Shown here piece after piece: positions 27,990-48,833 of a stretch of 64,000 nt of DNA. Source of the DNA: Spirodela intermedia (lineage: Eukaryota > Streptophyta > Magnoliopsida > Alismatales > Araceae); assembly GCA_902729315.2 (NCBI GenBank), contig LR746280.1, positions 2,104,501-2,168,500 of the forward strand, given 5' to 3'. A program made the position numbers and the translations under genes. Each line of letters starts with the position of its first letter. Position 1 is the stretch's first letter. The notes below the pieces were generated by a model. It was not told the DNA's origin and did no database searches. It was given only the letters and a program-made list of their open reading frames with translations.

Positions 27990-29550
27990 GAAACAAAGTT
28001 TTGTCTAGTGATTCTTATGTACGTAATTATAGATGATTTAATAAGTCAAATAAAGATTTATAAAAGCTAAAAGAATCATAATTAAATGAAGAAGGCTTTG
28101 GAAACTTGAAATCATGTTAAGTATCACTAAATGAAGTAAAAATTAAGTTGAAAGTAAGAAATGTAAAGTTCTAGCTTCACAACAGCAATCGTCGGAATTA
28201 TGTGTTTGAGATGATTATCGTGCGATGTCTAAAGTCTCAAGGGCTCTCTTTGGATATAGACGACCAAGTCATTCACTAAATCTCCTTTCAAAGTCTAAAA
28301 AATAATTGTAAAAATTAAATTAGTTAAAGAATGTTAAAATAGAGTTCTAACATTGTAGTAGTGATGTGTCGAAATTTTGAACATTATGGAGGATTGTCAT
28401 ATAATGTCTACAGTCTCAAAGGCTCTTTTTGGAGACAAATGATGTGGGCAATCTCTAGATCTTCTTGCAAAGTCTAGAAATCAATGAAATGTGTTGTCAA
28501 ATCATCTCTAGCAGCTGTCACCTAGTAGAATGAAAAAATAGTGACTTTGCAGCTCTCCGGTGGCTGTCACTTGATGGAGGTGAGGCACATCTTAAAGAGT
28601 TTTATCTTTAGGTTTGTGCAACAAAAAGAGGTTCTTCATTACATCTAGTACGCTCTCAAGAGGTGACAGCTCATCTCTCGGTAAATCGTCCTCTTCTTGA
28701 TGATAACTTGTTCATCGATCAATCAGAGATGATTTAGTCAATAAATTTGTGATCTTTTTATGATAATCGTTCAATAATTTTAATAATGATATTCTACAAA
28801 TCAAATTAACGAAGTTTTTGTCAAAGATTGATCAATTCTAACAACTTAATCCTCCACCAATGATCTATAAGAAAATCATGATTTAATTAGATAAAAATAT
28901 GAGTTTTGGTTCTAGTACAATTTGAATCCTCATCGGTCATCCACCTACATGAAAGAGAGTGAAATAACTATGCGAATACCTTTATAAAGTGATGTCATTG
29001 AGGTATCTCTGTTTGATAAATAAGAATATTTGAGATATAAAAATTATTAAAATATTTTAGAAAAGCTATGACATCGATTTAGTCTCACATTAATTATATG
29101 TCAAATTTTGAGATGAATATATAATCATACAAGATTTAGAAAATAATGAGTCATTTTCTCACATGTGTACAACCACTCCTTGCTCCACACCTGATTGGCC
29201 ACTAATAATGTAGAAGGAGAGTAATGCACACATGTCAATCAATCCTTAGTCACTTGAACCTATGCTTGTGACTCTATCTAACTGTACTTTTGACCTGCTT
29301 ATACTTGGATGGCTGATGAGTTCCCATCTTTTTCTATATTTTTATTTTATTGTATTTTCCTTTATTTATCTCAAAATAAGATTATAAAATTATATAAAAT
29401 TAGATAATTAATCAAAAAATCATATTAACTAATTAAAAATTATTTTTCAAAATCTAACACAAATATAAGTCTATTCATCATGAGTTAAGGCTAAAACTAT
29501 ATTATTAAATAATTACTAACTCATAATAATGAAAACTTATCACTTCATGT
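27990..29550. repeat. Degenerate repeat unit R2, copy b
   Basis: Second copy of the R2 unit, about 490 bp after the end of copy a and in direct orientation. The pairwise divergence is high, so the duplication is old. The same internal subrepeats are present (about 28160-28310 and 28340-28490). Confidence 0.75.
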
Positions 29551-29639
29551 TTAATATTATGAGAGAAAAGGTAAATGTACATCTTAATCATAAAGATATT
29601 ATTAACTCATAGTCAAGACATTTGAGAAAGTTGCAACTA

Positions 29640-30110
29640 AGTATTATGCTTTATGAGGACATAGGTAAATTGGCATTGGTTAAAATATTAACATGAAAGT
29701 ATACTTTCAATAAATATAAATAATCACATTGGACATAAACAATATATATTGATTCACTCTAATCTATAGCCTACTCCATTCTTCAAGCCTCCCATTGAAT
29801 ATCTTGTCTTCATTAATTCCTACCAAACTACATGTTGGCTTTGACAAGATATAATCAATCATTTTTGCACCAAGAAGGCTTACTCAAATTTAGGCTTGGT
29901 AAAATTATCAAAGGCAAAGTAAACTACCATGCAAAACATCCAAAAATCTATAAAATACTAGTAATTCATTGTTTGGAGAGTTAAGATCTTCGAAAAGTAT
30001 TTCATGTATGTGGTAATTTGACTATTTTGGATTTTACATATCTCTAATATTTATTGTCTTTTATGAATTGAGTACAATGAGGGTCCCTAAAATTTTTTCC
30101 TTCAATAGCT
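29640..30110. repeat. Dispersed repeat R1, copy b
   Basis: Direct-orientation partner of 10440-10960, diverged but alignable by eye across about 450 bp. It directly follows the R2 pair. Confidence 0.7.
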
Positions 30111-32548
30111 AGTTTTTTTATATTTTTAATATTTTATTAATCAACATTTACATAATGATGATTTAGTTGCTGAAAATTCATTATGAATATTGTTACAATG
30201 TTGCCCCCCATCTTAGATAAGTATTCGTACTCAAGTTTCTCTAATTTTTTGTTTTGTGTAGGTGTGCAATTTAATGTCTTTAGTGTAACACTTCTACCTC
30301 ATCAACCTTGTTCAAACTACCTCATGAGTTTGCACATGTCAATGCTCAAGAATTTGATTAGTAATGGTGTTGACACTTACATTCCATGATGTCAATTGAT
30401 CTCTATTAGGCCACTATCATAACTAATTACCGAGTCATCTTTTGCAGAAGAAAAAAGGATGTTGTTATTTCTAAATAGTTTCTGCTCCCACCTTACTCTA
30501 CTCATGAAGGATACTTTCCTTAGGTTTCTTTACTTTTCTTGAATACAAAAAAGTCAGATCACATCTATCTCTAAATTTATGACTCTAGTAGGCTCACCTC
30601 TAGCCACTCATATTAGCTTATTGTTGTATGTTCTCAACTTTAGTATCAACTTGTCAATAGCTACAATTAGAATCCATTAATAGGCCATTAGAATCCATTA
30701 CATAAAATAAATTTTATACATTTATCACAATATTTTTCATTGGGCATAGAATTATAAGATTTAAATCATGCAAGTGCTGGTATTTTGCACATTATAGATT
30801 TTTCTAAATATTTTCTTAAAAGACTAAGAAAATATTGTTCTTATTGTTCTGGGCCTTCAATGACATACTACTAAGTTCTCTATGACCAAAAACATCTTAG
30901 TTTGGAGGTTGTAAGTAATGTAATAATAGTTTCTGAAGTCGATCTATCTACTACATACAATAACTTAAACCTTAGTTTGTGATATTGTAGTAATAGGCCT
31001 TTTGAAATGTTGTCTTATAGTGTTTGCTTGATACAAGTTAAGCCCATTGGTGATGTAGTCCATAAATTACTATCAACTAAGAAATGAAAAGTTTTTGACC
31101 CACATGGCCAGAAATAAATATTTAGAGGTATCATAGTGCCTCACAATTTAATTTTGTGGTCAATTATAATACAACCCTATTTTAATATCAACTTAGATGG
31201 AACAAATAGTGCAGCCCAATTTCAGCTCAATTCAAGTGAACTAGATACTAAGGAGGCGTGAATAATCTATTTGATTAAAATTCAGATTGAAATAGCCCAA
31301 TAAGATATTTGGACATATGTTAAACATGCTAAAAACTCAATTCCCATGTTTAATATTCTCCACATTTTTTATGTAAAATAATTACTTATATTGTTTAAGG
31401 TATTCTTATTACTTATGAGTGTTATAATAGAATCCCATTTTCCTTAAGAACGTTCTAACATAAGTTCTTTCTTTCTAGGTTAGTTGTAACTAGCTTTAAG
31501 CTTAGAAAGAGGCTTCATTGGTGGCCCCAAAGGTATTCGAGTTTATTTCTATCAATCCCACAAAATTTCCTCTTTTGAGGTTCTATTTCTCTATTGGTGG
31601 ATTCCAACATCCTTTGTGGATTCAAGAAAACTATTTTGATCATTGTGGACTCAAGGGTTGAGGTCTCTTCATTCTGTGGACTCATGGTGAAAGATCTTCA
31701 CAAAATTCAAGTATGTAGTAGATTCAAGGACTAGATTTGAACTTTCTACAAAGAAAGCTATGCCAATTCAATCAAATCATTCATCTTGTCAAATTCCAAC
31801 TAAGTTAATTGGTGGAGTATTTTTCTTGGATATGTAAAAGAATAAAACAAAAATTGATGTTGAATTTCCATTAATTTCTTAAAATTTTGTGTTGAAAATT
31901 TCATTATACAAAATGCAAATATAGAATTGATGGATGGTGTGAAATTATCACTTGAACCCACAAATAGTATATATATATTCAATATTAAAATATTAATAAC
32001 TTACAAATAAACGATGTTGGCTCTTGCTCAAGCACTTGTTTTTCTATTTGATTGTCAACCTTGACCTGCTAACATAAAATATAATCACTTACATCTTGTG
32101 ACCTAAATAATTGATCAACATATTGCATTGGATATGTTAGCATGTGTATTTATCTCAATAGCATACCTAATTATACAATTTTGACATGATTCTAAATCCA
32201 ACAACTTCAAGTTAGAAACATGAAATTAACTTAATGTGAGAGATCTTATGATTGAGTTAAAACATCTAATTCTCATAAGTCACTTGAGAAATTTATTTGG
32301 TTGTTTCATGGATATGTGTATTTATTATCTTTAACTGATCTCCTCTCATAATTGCCCAATTATTGGTTTTTAATCAGCAATTTAAATGGGTGTCAATAAA
32401 GAGAAAAATACACAACAAGAATTTCCAATTTTCTTGGCATATTCAGTTAATAATTTTGGAATGAAAAAATCGACAAAATGGCTTCAGAAGAAACGTTTAA
32501 AGCGAAAACAATGAAAAACAGACTCTCGAACGCTTCATGCACCTCCCC
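30111..32548. other. AT-rich spacer without a recognisable gene
   Basis: Only short frames occur (for example 30183-30389 on plus), with no motif that I recognise. The stretch 31240-31980 is ordinary AT-rich spacer. It is probably old transposon-derived DNA. Confidence 0.5.
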
Positions 32549-33046
32549 ACCTTTAAGTGGCAACCTCCAGATTCGGGCAAAGCTGATCTTCGCCGCTTTC
32601 TTGCATTGTGAGGCGTTAAAGCTAAATGCGTGAAGAAAATGTTACATCCTACCTAAGTTTCCTGCCAAGTTAAACCCATCGATTATGGGGAGGATCCTGA
32701 GCGACAGTAATGAAGCACTAAGTCACATTCGTCATTCAAAGAAACAAGGGGAACCTAAAACTAAAAGACTCCAAACCAGAGTTGCAATGTTGTATGGTAT
32801 CCCTTCATGGCATGTTTCTCATCTCAGTTCGAAGATGTTACGCGTCCTGCTTCGCCGAGAATACCAGTCACAGTCAATGGTGGATACATTCGTACTTACA
32901 ACCAAAACCCCAATAATCGACCAGCCCAGTAAAACTAAACACGCACAAAAATAAAAAAAGGAAACCAAACAAGGCATATAACCCCCCCTTACGACACAGT
33001 AAATAGAAGAACGATAGATAATATGACGGGCTCTCCGGGTGCGGGA

Positions 33047-34553
<1,507 letters not shown>

Positions 34554-34915
34554 GTTGCAGTGTTGTCGGATGGCGAAGAGATGGATTTTCTTGGAGAAGC
34601 AGAATGAATCGCGGATCATGAAGGAGTTGTTGCTCTTGCTCCATTAAACCTGTGATATCCACAGTGTTTGCTTGTGGCCCCAGAAGTTCTAGATGACTGC
34701 CACCATCTATCTTTAGTTTTTTCTACTCCAATTCTATCCTGCCCAAAGTGAAGACGTAAAGGGTACATTTGGAAAGAGCATGTCTCTTGCCTTGCAGTAG
34801 AGATCATCTTTACATCCCTTTCGCCTTCCACAGTTTATTGATTTGGGCCCTGCTCCATCTCTCTCCCTCTCTCTCTCTCTCTCTCCCCCTACAGTATATA
34901 TTTATGCAGCTTTTT

Positions 34916-35146
34916 TTGTCAATTTTCTTATTTAAGGGCTTCCATTCCATTTCAGGTTATTTCAGATACTTTTGACTGCAGTTAAAGACACTCAAAGTTG
35001 TGTATATCTTCCTTTCTTTGACCAAATCTGGAGCAGGAATACCTAATAGTTGACTTATTTCTCTCTTATCTCTCTCTCCCTCTTTCTACCTGCTCCACTC
35101 AGGTCGAGCATCCACCCAATCCCGGGATACAAGACGAATGGCGAAA

Positions 35147-35182
<36 letters not shown>

Positions 35183-36050
35183 AGAGAGAGACACAGACAG
35201 AGAGACGGACGAAGATAGTCCGACAATGCTTTCCAAAGCCCTGGAGTCGTCCTTAAGACTGGGCCCCAGTCTGTCTCTTGAGCCAAGGCCCAATAAGGTG
35301 GCCGCTTTTGGAGGAAAGGGGAAGAGCCAAGGAAAGGAACATAAATCGGGCCGAAAATAAGTTAACCCAGGCCCATTTTTATTGGGCCGTAAGTGGACCT
35401 GGACTGAGAACCTGCTGGCTTGACACATGCCCAAAAAACTGGGCTTACCGGGTTCTATTCACCGGGCCAAGGGAGCGTCTTGGAAACCTTCGCCCTGTTC
35501 ATCACTCCTCACTCCCATCTACTTGATAAAACGTGGGTGAGTCCAGGACCATTTTTTTTTTAATCTCTAAATTAGGATCTACCTTTTCTTGGCATAATTA
35601 AATATTATAAAATATTTCACCAAGGCTTCAGAAATCGTATGATGGTAATTTGTGCTAATTTCATTATTTAGGAACTAAATTTATATATTCGTCAAAATAT
35701 TCAAGTCATCCATTATTAAGTAATAAAAAATATCTATAATTTATTTTTATATAAAATATTAAAATATATTTTGAAATTCCCCATGTTTTAATGTACTAGT
35801 GCAGTCTAAATTTTCATATTTATCAGATTATCTTCGCGTCTATATTTATATAACCGTTTTTCTGAAATCCAGCGCGGGGAAGCGGTCTGCTGTCTCTCGG
35901 CGCTGGTTTATCAGTAGAGAGCTCCTGCGAGCTCCTCCCCCTTTCTTGAGTGGCAAGCAGGGCAAATCTTTCTCTCGTTTCTCTTTTTCTGTTCGATCCT
36001 GGTGGAAAATTAGAAACCGGCGAAGGATCTCCAGCAACTTCTTCCTCGTC
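34916..36050. other. Intergenic region and RPT4 promoter/leader, with CT/GA-rich tracts
   Basis: A GA run lies at about 35152-35180. The stretch 35540-35830 is AT-rich. The region from about 35850 to 36050 is probably the RPT4 leader; it is open in frame with the start codon but has no upstream conserved sequence. No other gene is seen. Confidence 0.5.
35285..35460. promoter_or_regulatory. Cluster of site II-type GGCCCA/TGGGCC elements upstream of RPT4
   Basis: GGCCCA or TGGGCC/TGGGCT cores occur near 35287, 35370, 35384 and 35432, with related GGGCC words nearby. Such site II elements bind TCP factors and are common in promoters of growth-related housekeeping genes, in keeping with the proteasome gene that starts about 600-750 bp downstream. 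Confidence 0.45.
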
Positions 36051-42215
<6,165 letters not shown>

Positions 42216-43021
42216 GAGTGGTGGTTCCGATGGCTGGTGGGTGGGCGCCGCCTTTGGTCTTGCTGGATCTGATGAGATGTTCAAGGGGGGATTCGCCGAG
42301 CTTCCCCTGTCCAAAATTATTTCTCCTCTTTTGGCCAGCATGTGAAAGGTGGAAGGACGAGTCGGGGCCTTGCTTTACCTGAAATCAATATTTTTTTCCT
42401 CAATTAATTCTCTTTCGGATTCCGCTGGCCTTGCTGATACCCAACAGAGAAGTTGCAAATATTTCCTCTTCTGATCATTAGAAAAATCGGAAAGCTTCCA
42501 TTAATTGGAGGTTCATGTGGATGTACTTGGAAATTTCCATTTGGTTATAAACAGGGATACGTGTAATTCTCAGGTTCAAATGGTGCTGGGCTGGTTTATT
42601 TATACCAGTTCCGAATGATACAACTGGGCCGGACCAGTATTGAACTGAACCGGTCCTGTTCGTACAACAGAGGAAAGGAACCTGATTGGCAGAGTGAGTT
42701 CAATGGATCTATTTTGGAGTTTGTCATGAATATTCCAATTTAAATTAATAAAAAGATAAATGTCAATTTTTAATAATGTTTACAAGAAAACCCATTTTTT
42801 AACGTCGTGTTGTTCAAGGTTTTGAGAGAAGTGAGATTTCTCTTGTTTAGAAATGGGCAAATTTTTGCGTAGAAACACAGTTCAAAAAATAAAAATAAAT
42901 TATGGGTAACAACATAGACGATTATTTATAATGTGGATCTAGTTAAGAATAAGGTTATTTAACCACGTTGACCAGACCTCGTTTGGCGAGGTTTGTCGTT
43001 AAATTACAAAAATAGCTTCTT
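42216..43021. other. RPT4 3' UTR and intergenic region
   Basis: The first 200-300 bases are presumably RPT4 3' UTR. The rest is AT-rich, with no gene seen. Confidence 0.5.
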
Positions 43022-43103
43022 GAGGGCGCGATCACTGGAAGAGTTGTTGCTTTGGAGAGGGCGCGATCACTGGAAGAGTTGTTGCTTTGGAGAGGGCGCG
43101 ATG
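43022..43103. repeat. 35-bp tandem repeat running into the start codon of the epimerase-like gene
   Basis: The unit gagggcgcgatcactggaag... occurs at 43022-43056 and 43057-43091, followed by a truncated third copy gagggcgcgATG that carries the initiation codon. Confidence 0.9.
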
Positions 43104-46100
43104 CAGGCGTTGCAGATCTCGGGCTGTCCTCAATCTCTCGCCGCTGCTCGGTTCAGTAGCCGTCGCAGGACGAGACCTCCGGGCGGAGTCTCTGGGCTCG
43201 CTTTCGTGGTGTGTTCCTCAGCGGAGCGCAGGGTCCCAGGAGGGAGAAAGATATTCGTGTTCGGAATGGGGTTCGTCGGCATCCACGTCTCCCGCCGGCT
43301 GAGGGAAGAAGGATGGTGAAGTCGTATTCCGCCTCCCACAGTTTCTTTGCTCGATCTGCTTGCCTTCATGGTTGGGCCGCTAGGGTTTGATCTGTAAGAT
43401 CCCTCGTTAAATCTCGAGGGAAACAGGCGATGGGTTCGTCTGGGGGATTTACCTCCTCGAGCCGAGTCCATGGATATCATTTTCTGATAGATCGAGGGAA
43501 GGAGAGCATTATGTTCGTCGGTCCGTGAGTTCTGGTTGCAGTTGCCGCTCAGCCTGGTTGCAGGCGCGGAGTTCTCACAGACGGCATCTGAATGCAGGGA
43601 AGTTTCAGGAACCTGTACGAGTGAGGAGAAGAAGAAAAAGCTCGAGGAGATGGGATTCGAGGCATTTGTTTTCGATGCCGGCGAGAATGAGTAAGCTGAG
43701 ACCACCTCAACTTGGTTGACTACTTTTTTTAGTCAACGGCGTGCGAACCCATTAACATTTTTTGTCAACGGAGAGTGGCGATATAATAATCTAAGAGGTG
43801 GGTTCCTTCTCCAGTCAGTGTCGGAATCTGCCCAAGTCAAACCCATGAGCACAGAAGAAGAAGGTCTAACGCTATTTACTTATCAAGACCCAAAAATAAA
43901 ATGGTCTCATTGCTACCATCTCAGTGCATTTAGTTACCTCCTTCAATTTAGATATAGTTTGACCCACAACAGTCTGATATTATCTCATATTGATTGCATT
44001 TCGTCACACCACACCAGGCGGCGTGTCATAGCTTCTCTCCAAACAGACAACGAGCTCATTAGTTCCCTTCACTTTTGGTTTGAAATAGAAACCTTCTCTT
44101 CAGACTCCTAAATATTGCTTTAAACCTCATACGTTTTGACTTTCTTTTTTTGCACATGAAATACTGATCGGCGAGCATCAGCTGCAATGAACAATTCAGA
44201 TTGTATCAAAAAATGATGGGTTTCCCCATTTGCAGCTGATGCATTAGTCTGTTATATGGCGTAATAATCTCTGGAACAGTGCTGATCGGAGAACATTTTC
44301 TGTCATTTATTTAGTGAAGAACATAATTATTTTTTAATTATTCGAAAATTCTCAGATTATACCGTGGAATTATGTCTTGGCAGCTTGGCAAATGTAAACG
44401 CTCTCCAGCAGGCGACTCATCTCCTTCTATCCATCCCTCCCAGCTCAAGTGGAGATCCTGTAAATTTCCTAATATCCATCTCGAGATACCCTCAGCTGCC
44501 ATGGGAGAGCCAGAAGATCTCTTTCCAACCGTGCAATGACACATCGTATGGTGATGCCTCATGCAGCTACTTTCTCTAGACGAGGACCTGAGATCCAAAC
44601 TTGGCAGTGGAAATCTTCAATGGCTTGGGTACCTATCATCAACAAGTACGATTAAGCTCACTCTTTGTGCCCTTTTTTTTTTCTTATTAATTGTCTTAGA
44701 AAAAAATCATATCGTCTATTGAAATATTACCCTAAACTGCATGAAATCATTGGCTTATCAGTTCACATTCGTCTAGGAATAAGCTTCGTTTGGGTAAAGA
44801 TTATTTATTTATAGAATAAACCGTGCTTGTATGATGTAAAGCTGGATGGTAGTTAAAGCAGCTGAGAAATTGAGAAAAATGGGAGTCAACATGGCTGCCA
44901 TTTGGTGTGGAAGACAGAAACCTGGGAGGAAGAAGACAGGCTGAAAGTATAGCAAACTCCAAGTCATTGACAGAAGCTTACTCGTCTCTAGAACTCACCT
45001 TACTAGTTAAGTTAGCTTGACCACGGGCACAGTTTAGTGGTCTATTAGTAGGTTACATGGGTTGATGTTGGTCATAAAACAATGCCAGAAACTGGAAAAG
45101 AATTTGTGAGCACGACAGCACTAATAGGCTCGATCGTAGTAGACAACAGGTTCCAACGACGGACTAACCACTTCTTTTAGAAGACGCCCAATGGAGCATG
45201 AACTCAGAAGACGAAATGCCAGACGAAGCTAATCTGTTTGTGCGCTTGCCGATATAGAAGAGAAAAGCCCCTCCCTTGGTGCCCTTGTGGCACCATACAG
45301 TGATCCAAATGTTTGCAGGCAAGACTCACTGGATGCACGGGAAGTAACAATGTGAAGATGAATGTTATCAGGAAGGTGAAAGACCAACATTACATGGCGC
45401 GTAGAGACTGTTCGAGCTCGTCAAGTGTGTTTCTATCAAGGAAAGAGGTCCTCCCTAATGGATATGTACTGGTTTAAGCTACTAAGAAACTGTTGATTTG
45501 GCCTGGGGCAAGATGAAACGAGGGCATGGAGAAGCTTTGCGAGTAACATCTGGGTCGGAGGTGGTAGACCCGAAGCCCTGTTGCCCGATCACATTCTGTG
45601 GAAGAGAATGAACGCTGGCCGAGGGAATCTTCAGCCAGTGGAGTCCTAATGCGGCAGTTTTTCATACAGAAGCAATGAGGTTTCAGAGAAAATGATGACA
45701 AATAGCTGGAAAGATCCGCATTCCCTCAACGCATTCTAGGTCATTCAATACCTGGGTTCTGATGGAGTTTTGACCAGTTGGCCATTGCCGTCTGACAGTG
45801 TTTCAGTCAACTACTTGGACACCCGAATAAGAACTCTTCTGGGTTCTCATTGTTTGTTCATCTCGTCCTAGAGAACAGTCTTCCTCATCACTGTTTGACA
45901 CCATAACCTTTTGTCCATCAGCAGCATGTGCTTCACATATGATTCTTGAAAGGGTTATCAGACCTTTTAGCTGAAATCATTTCAGATCCTTTTCTTGGAG
46001 ACTATTTCACTTCAAGTGGATATATTTTTATCTGATCAAGGTTCAGCTGTCTTTTTCTTTCAGGTTACCATGCTCATTTGGCTTACAGAGCACTAGAATC

Positions 46101-48833
46101 TGTAGAGAGTTAAAGAACTCACCAAGAATCTTCTGACAGTCTCATTAAATTACAGGTGTCTATGGGGATTGCGGGGGGGCCTCTGTTGATGAGGAGTATG
46201 CAGCCTATATGGCTACCTTTTTAACAGGGAACTTTATGATGGCATTCTATTATTTCTGACATCAGAAAATTTTGTCCAGCTACCAACCAAACCCAGCAAC
46301 CCAAACAGCAAAGGCAAGGTTGGCGGCTGAGCAAGGATGGCTTGATCTAGGGCATGATCTCGGTGTGTCAGCCTATGTTTTCCGTCTTGGAGGCATTTAT
46401 GGTCCTGGAAGAAGGTATGGTCATGATTTCTGAATGCTTTCTCACTGGATCACAGTATAGTCCCGATATTACCAAATTCTTGTTATGCATGCATTCAATT
46501 TGGAACCCACTAAACTTATGTACATAAAAGCCTAAACTATGTTTGTGCTGGTGTGATATTTTACAAACACGCCCTTTGAAATTCTGGTCCAACGAAGCCT
46601 GCAGATCTCTCTATGACTAAATAGTGAAAGGATATTACTAGGGTTCAGTAGATGCTTCTTAACGTCGATGCTTTGGCAGGTCTTATGATCTTTTGCCCTG
46701 AAAGTAGGGTGGTTTGTGATCTCAAAACTTGAGGAAACATATCAGTGAGGCTATCATTTTGACTCAGTTATGGCTCCTGATTCTGTCATTAGGGTCACTA
46801 GGGGCTATCTGTTGGAGAGATTAGAACGACTGATATGAGATTCCCTGAAAGGATGGCCGTTCCATATTTCATCTTACCAGTGTAATGTTTGCGTATAAAG
46901 TTCTGAATAGGTACTATGAATTTAAATAAGCATTGGATAGACCTTCTGGAGCAAAAGTTCTGCACTATGGGCTCCTACTCTTATCTTAGAACGGGAATTA
47001 CTGCATATTTATGTATAGCCTTTTTTTTTATTTTTGTGTGAATTATTCTCACCTTCACAGTACAATGCTTCCTATTCCAGGAAGTTGTTGTATCCCTAAT
47101 GCTACCTGGAACGAGACAGATGTGGGCCCTCAACTGTGATCAGAAAATGACAAATTGTGGTTGTGGATATGGTTCAAGCACTCAACTTATTAACTTCTTA
47201 AAAATTTATGCTATAATGGATCACGATCGTTGGCATTTAGAATAAAAAGGGCAAATGGGTTGTGTCCAGGTCAACTGGCTGGGCCAGATCACCTTAGGGA
47301 GTGATGTCCAAACTCAGCCCGCATAGGCGATGGGTTTGACCAGAACAGTGGAAAATGGGTGCGTGGTCAACCCTTGAGAGGTCATTGTCCACTGGTAGAA
47401 TAGTCAGGTTCCCCTTGTCATAAGAAAGCGGATATTTTTTTTTTGGTTCCATCTTCATGCTTTCGTCCAACTAAACGGGACAAATCTTTAAAAAAATAAT
47501 ACACCCATTGCTCACATGGACCCACAAAGTCCCAACGTCAAATCCTCCAAGGAAATTGTGGGCCAGAGCTAGCATGTTGATCTCATGTCCTGAGGTGGCA
47601 CTCCCAAGGGTTGACCTGACACCCTTCTGGGCAAACCCGTGACCCATGGGTGCTGAACATGCCTATCACCTTCTGAGGTGGACTTCCCATGAGATGCATT
47701 AAATATGAAAAAGCCGAGAATATGAAAGTATGTTTCTGGCAAAATAAAGCCCTCTATGCAATGTTCGTATGGTCTTCATAAAGTCCCTCATCATAGACTG
47801 CATCTGAGACTATTACCTTAGAAGGATAGACCAAAATCCTCCGATGAATGTGCTAGAAACTTAGCTATCTATATGTGTTTATAATACTGTTTCCTGGTTC
47901 TTCCTGGTTTCCAACCTGACATTTCATAATTAATTTGCAGCGCGTTAGATACGCTTGTCAACCTGGAGGCCTTGTCAAAATATCAAAAGATGAGGGAGTC
48001 AAGGAAGTACACCGCCCGCATTCATGTTGAAGACGCCTATCAAGCGATAAAGAGTAGTTTTGCGGCGCCAAAAAGCGGGTATGATATCGTCTTCTTACTT
48101 TCCTCTTATGCCAGCTACCAAATGCGTCGCCGTTCACGCAAAGACAACATAAATGAACAAACAGATATATAACGGAATATCAGAACCCATAATCCTCGAG
48201 GCATTTGCACATTGTTCCGATCTTTTATGGCTGCGGGAATATCAGAAAATCATTTTTTTGTGATTACCAAGTCTTCTAGGCATTGCATAGCATGGCGTTC
48301 TTGAAGTGGGATAATATTTACCTCTTTTGACGACCTCAAAACCATTTCCTTCCAAGAATGTATCGTTTGCTCAGCAGGGATGATTCCCCGTCCAGTATAA
48401 TATTAATCCAGACCTTCGCTGTGGAACAAACATTCTTCAGAAGTACTCCAAGTTCCTTGCATTCCTCCTTGAAATCCCTGGAAATCTTTTCCCGCAGACA
48501 CTCTTACGAGTAGCCCTCATACGGCCTTGCAGGAGAGTATACAACGTGGTGGACGATGATCCCGCTCCGCGAACGGAGGTGTTCTTGTTTGCTGAGGAGT
48601 TGATCGAGGGGAAGTGGCCTGGGAAGGCGAAAAGGACCGGAGCCGAAGATGCGGAGATCAGCCAAGAGAATAATTCTCAAGGAGAGAAGCGTGTCTTGAA
48701 CACTCGCCTGAAGGAGGAGCTCGGGGTCCGTCTGATTCATCCGAGCTACAGGTCAGGGCTACGGAGCATCTTGGACTCGTGGAAATCTCCGCCTCAGCAG
48801 ATCAGGTACTTGGATCTCGGGAGCAACTCATGA
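43101..48833 (+). CDS. NAD(P)-binding Rossmann-fold protein, YeeZ-like atypical SDR/epimerase family, plastid-type N-terminus
   Basis: Eight exons: 43101-43315, 43598-43690, 44384-44459, 44567-44645, 46156-46195, 46280-46414, 47941-48078, 48533-48833. All are GT-AG and in frame, giving 358 residues. For exon 3 the acceptor after ttggcag (44383) was chosen because an earlier CAG at 44355 breaks the frame. The first 45 or so residues are Ser/Arg-rich, like a plastid transit peptide. The dinucleotide-binding motif is IFVFGMGFVG (GxGxxG, residues 55-60). Downstream are THLLLSIPP, GYLSSTSVYGDCGGASVDE, VFRLGGIYGPGRS, YTARIHVED and VYNVVDDDPAPR. This is the order seen in the plant family related to bacterial YeeZ (Arabidopsis At1g19690 type, from memory). 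The classical Tyr-x3-Lys pair is not evident at its usual place, so catalytic activity is uncertain. The substrate is unknown. Confidence 0.9.

Noticed and set aside
43130-43705. A 191-codon minus-strand frame over the first exons of the epimerase-like gene
   Set aside because: It is antisense to well-supported exons 1 and 2 and contains no recognisable family motif.
44356-44383. An earlier exon 3 start in the epimerase-like gene, suggesting a frameshifted pseudogene
   Set aside because: Using the CAG at 44353-44355 breaks the frame, but the next acceptor (CAG at 44381-44383) joins exon 2 in frame and gives ENDLANVNALQQATHLLLSIPP, so the gene is intact.
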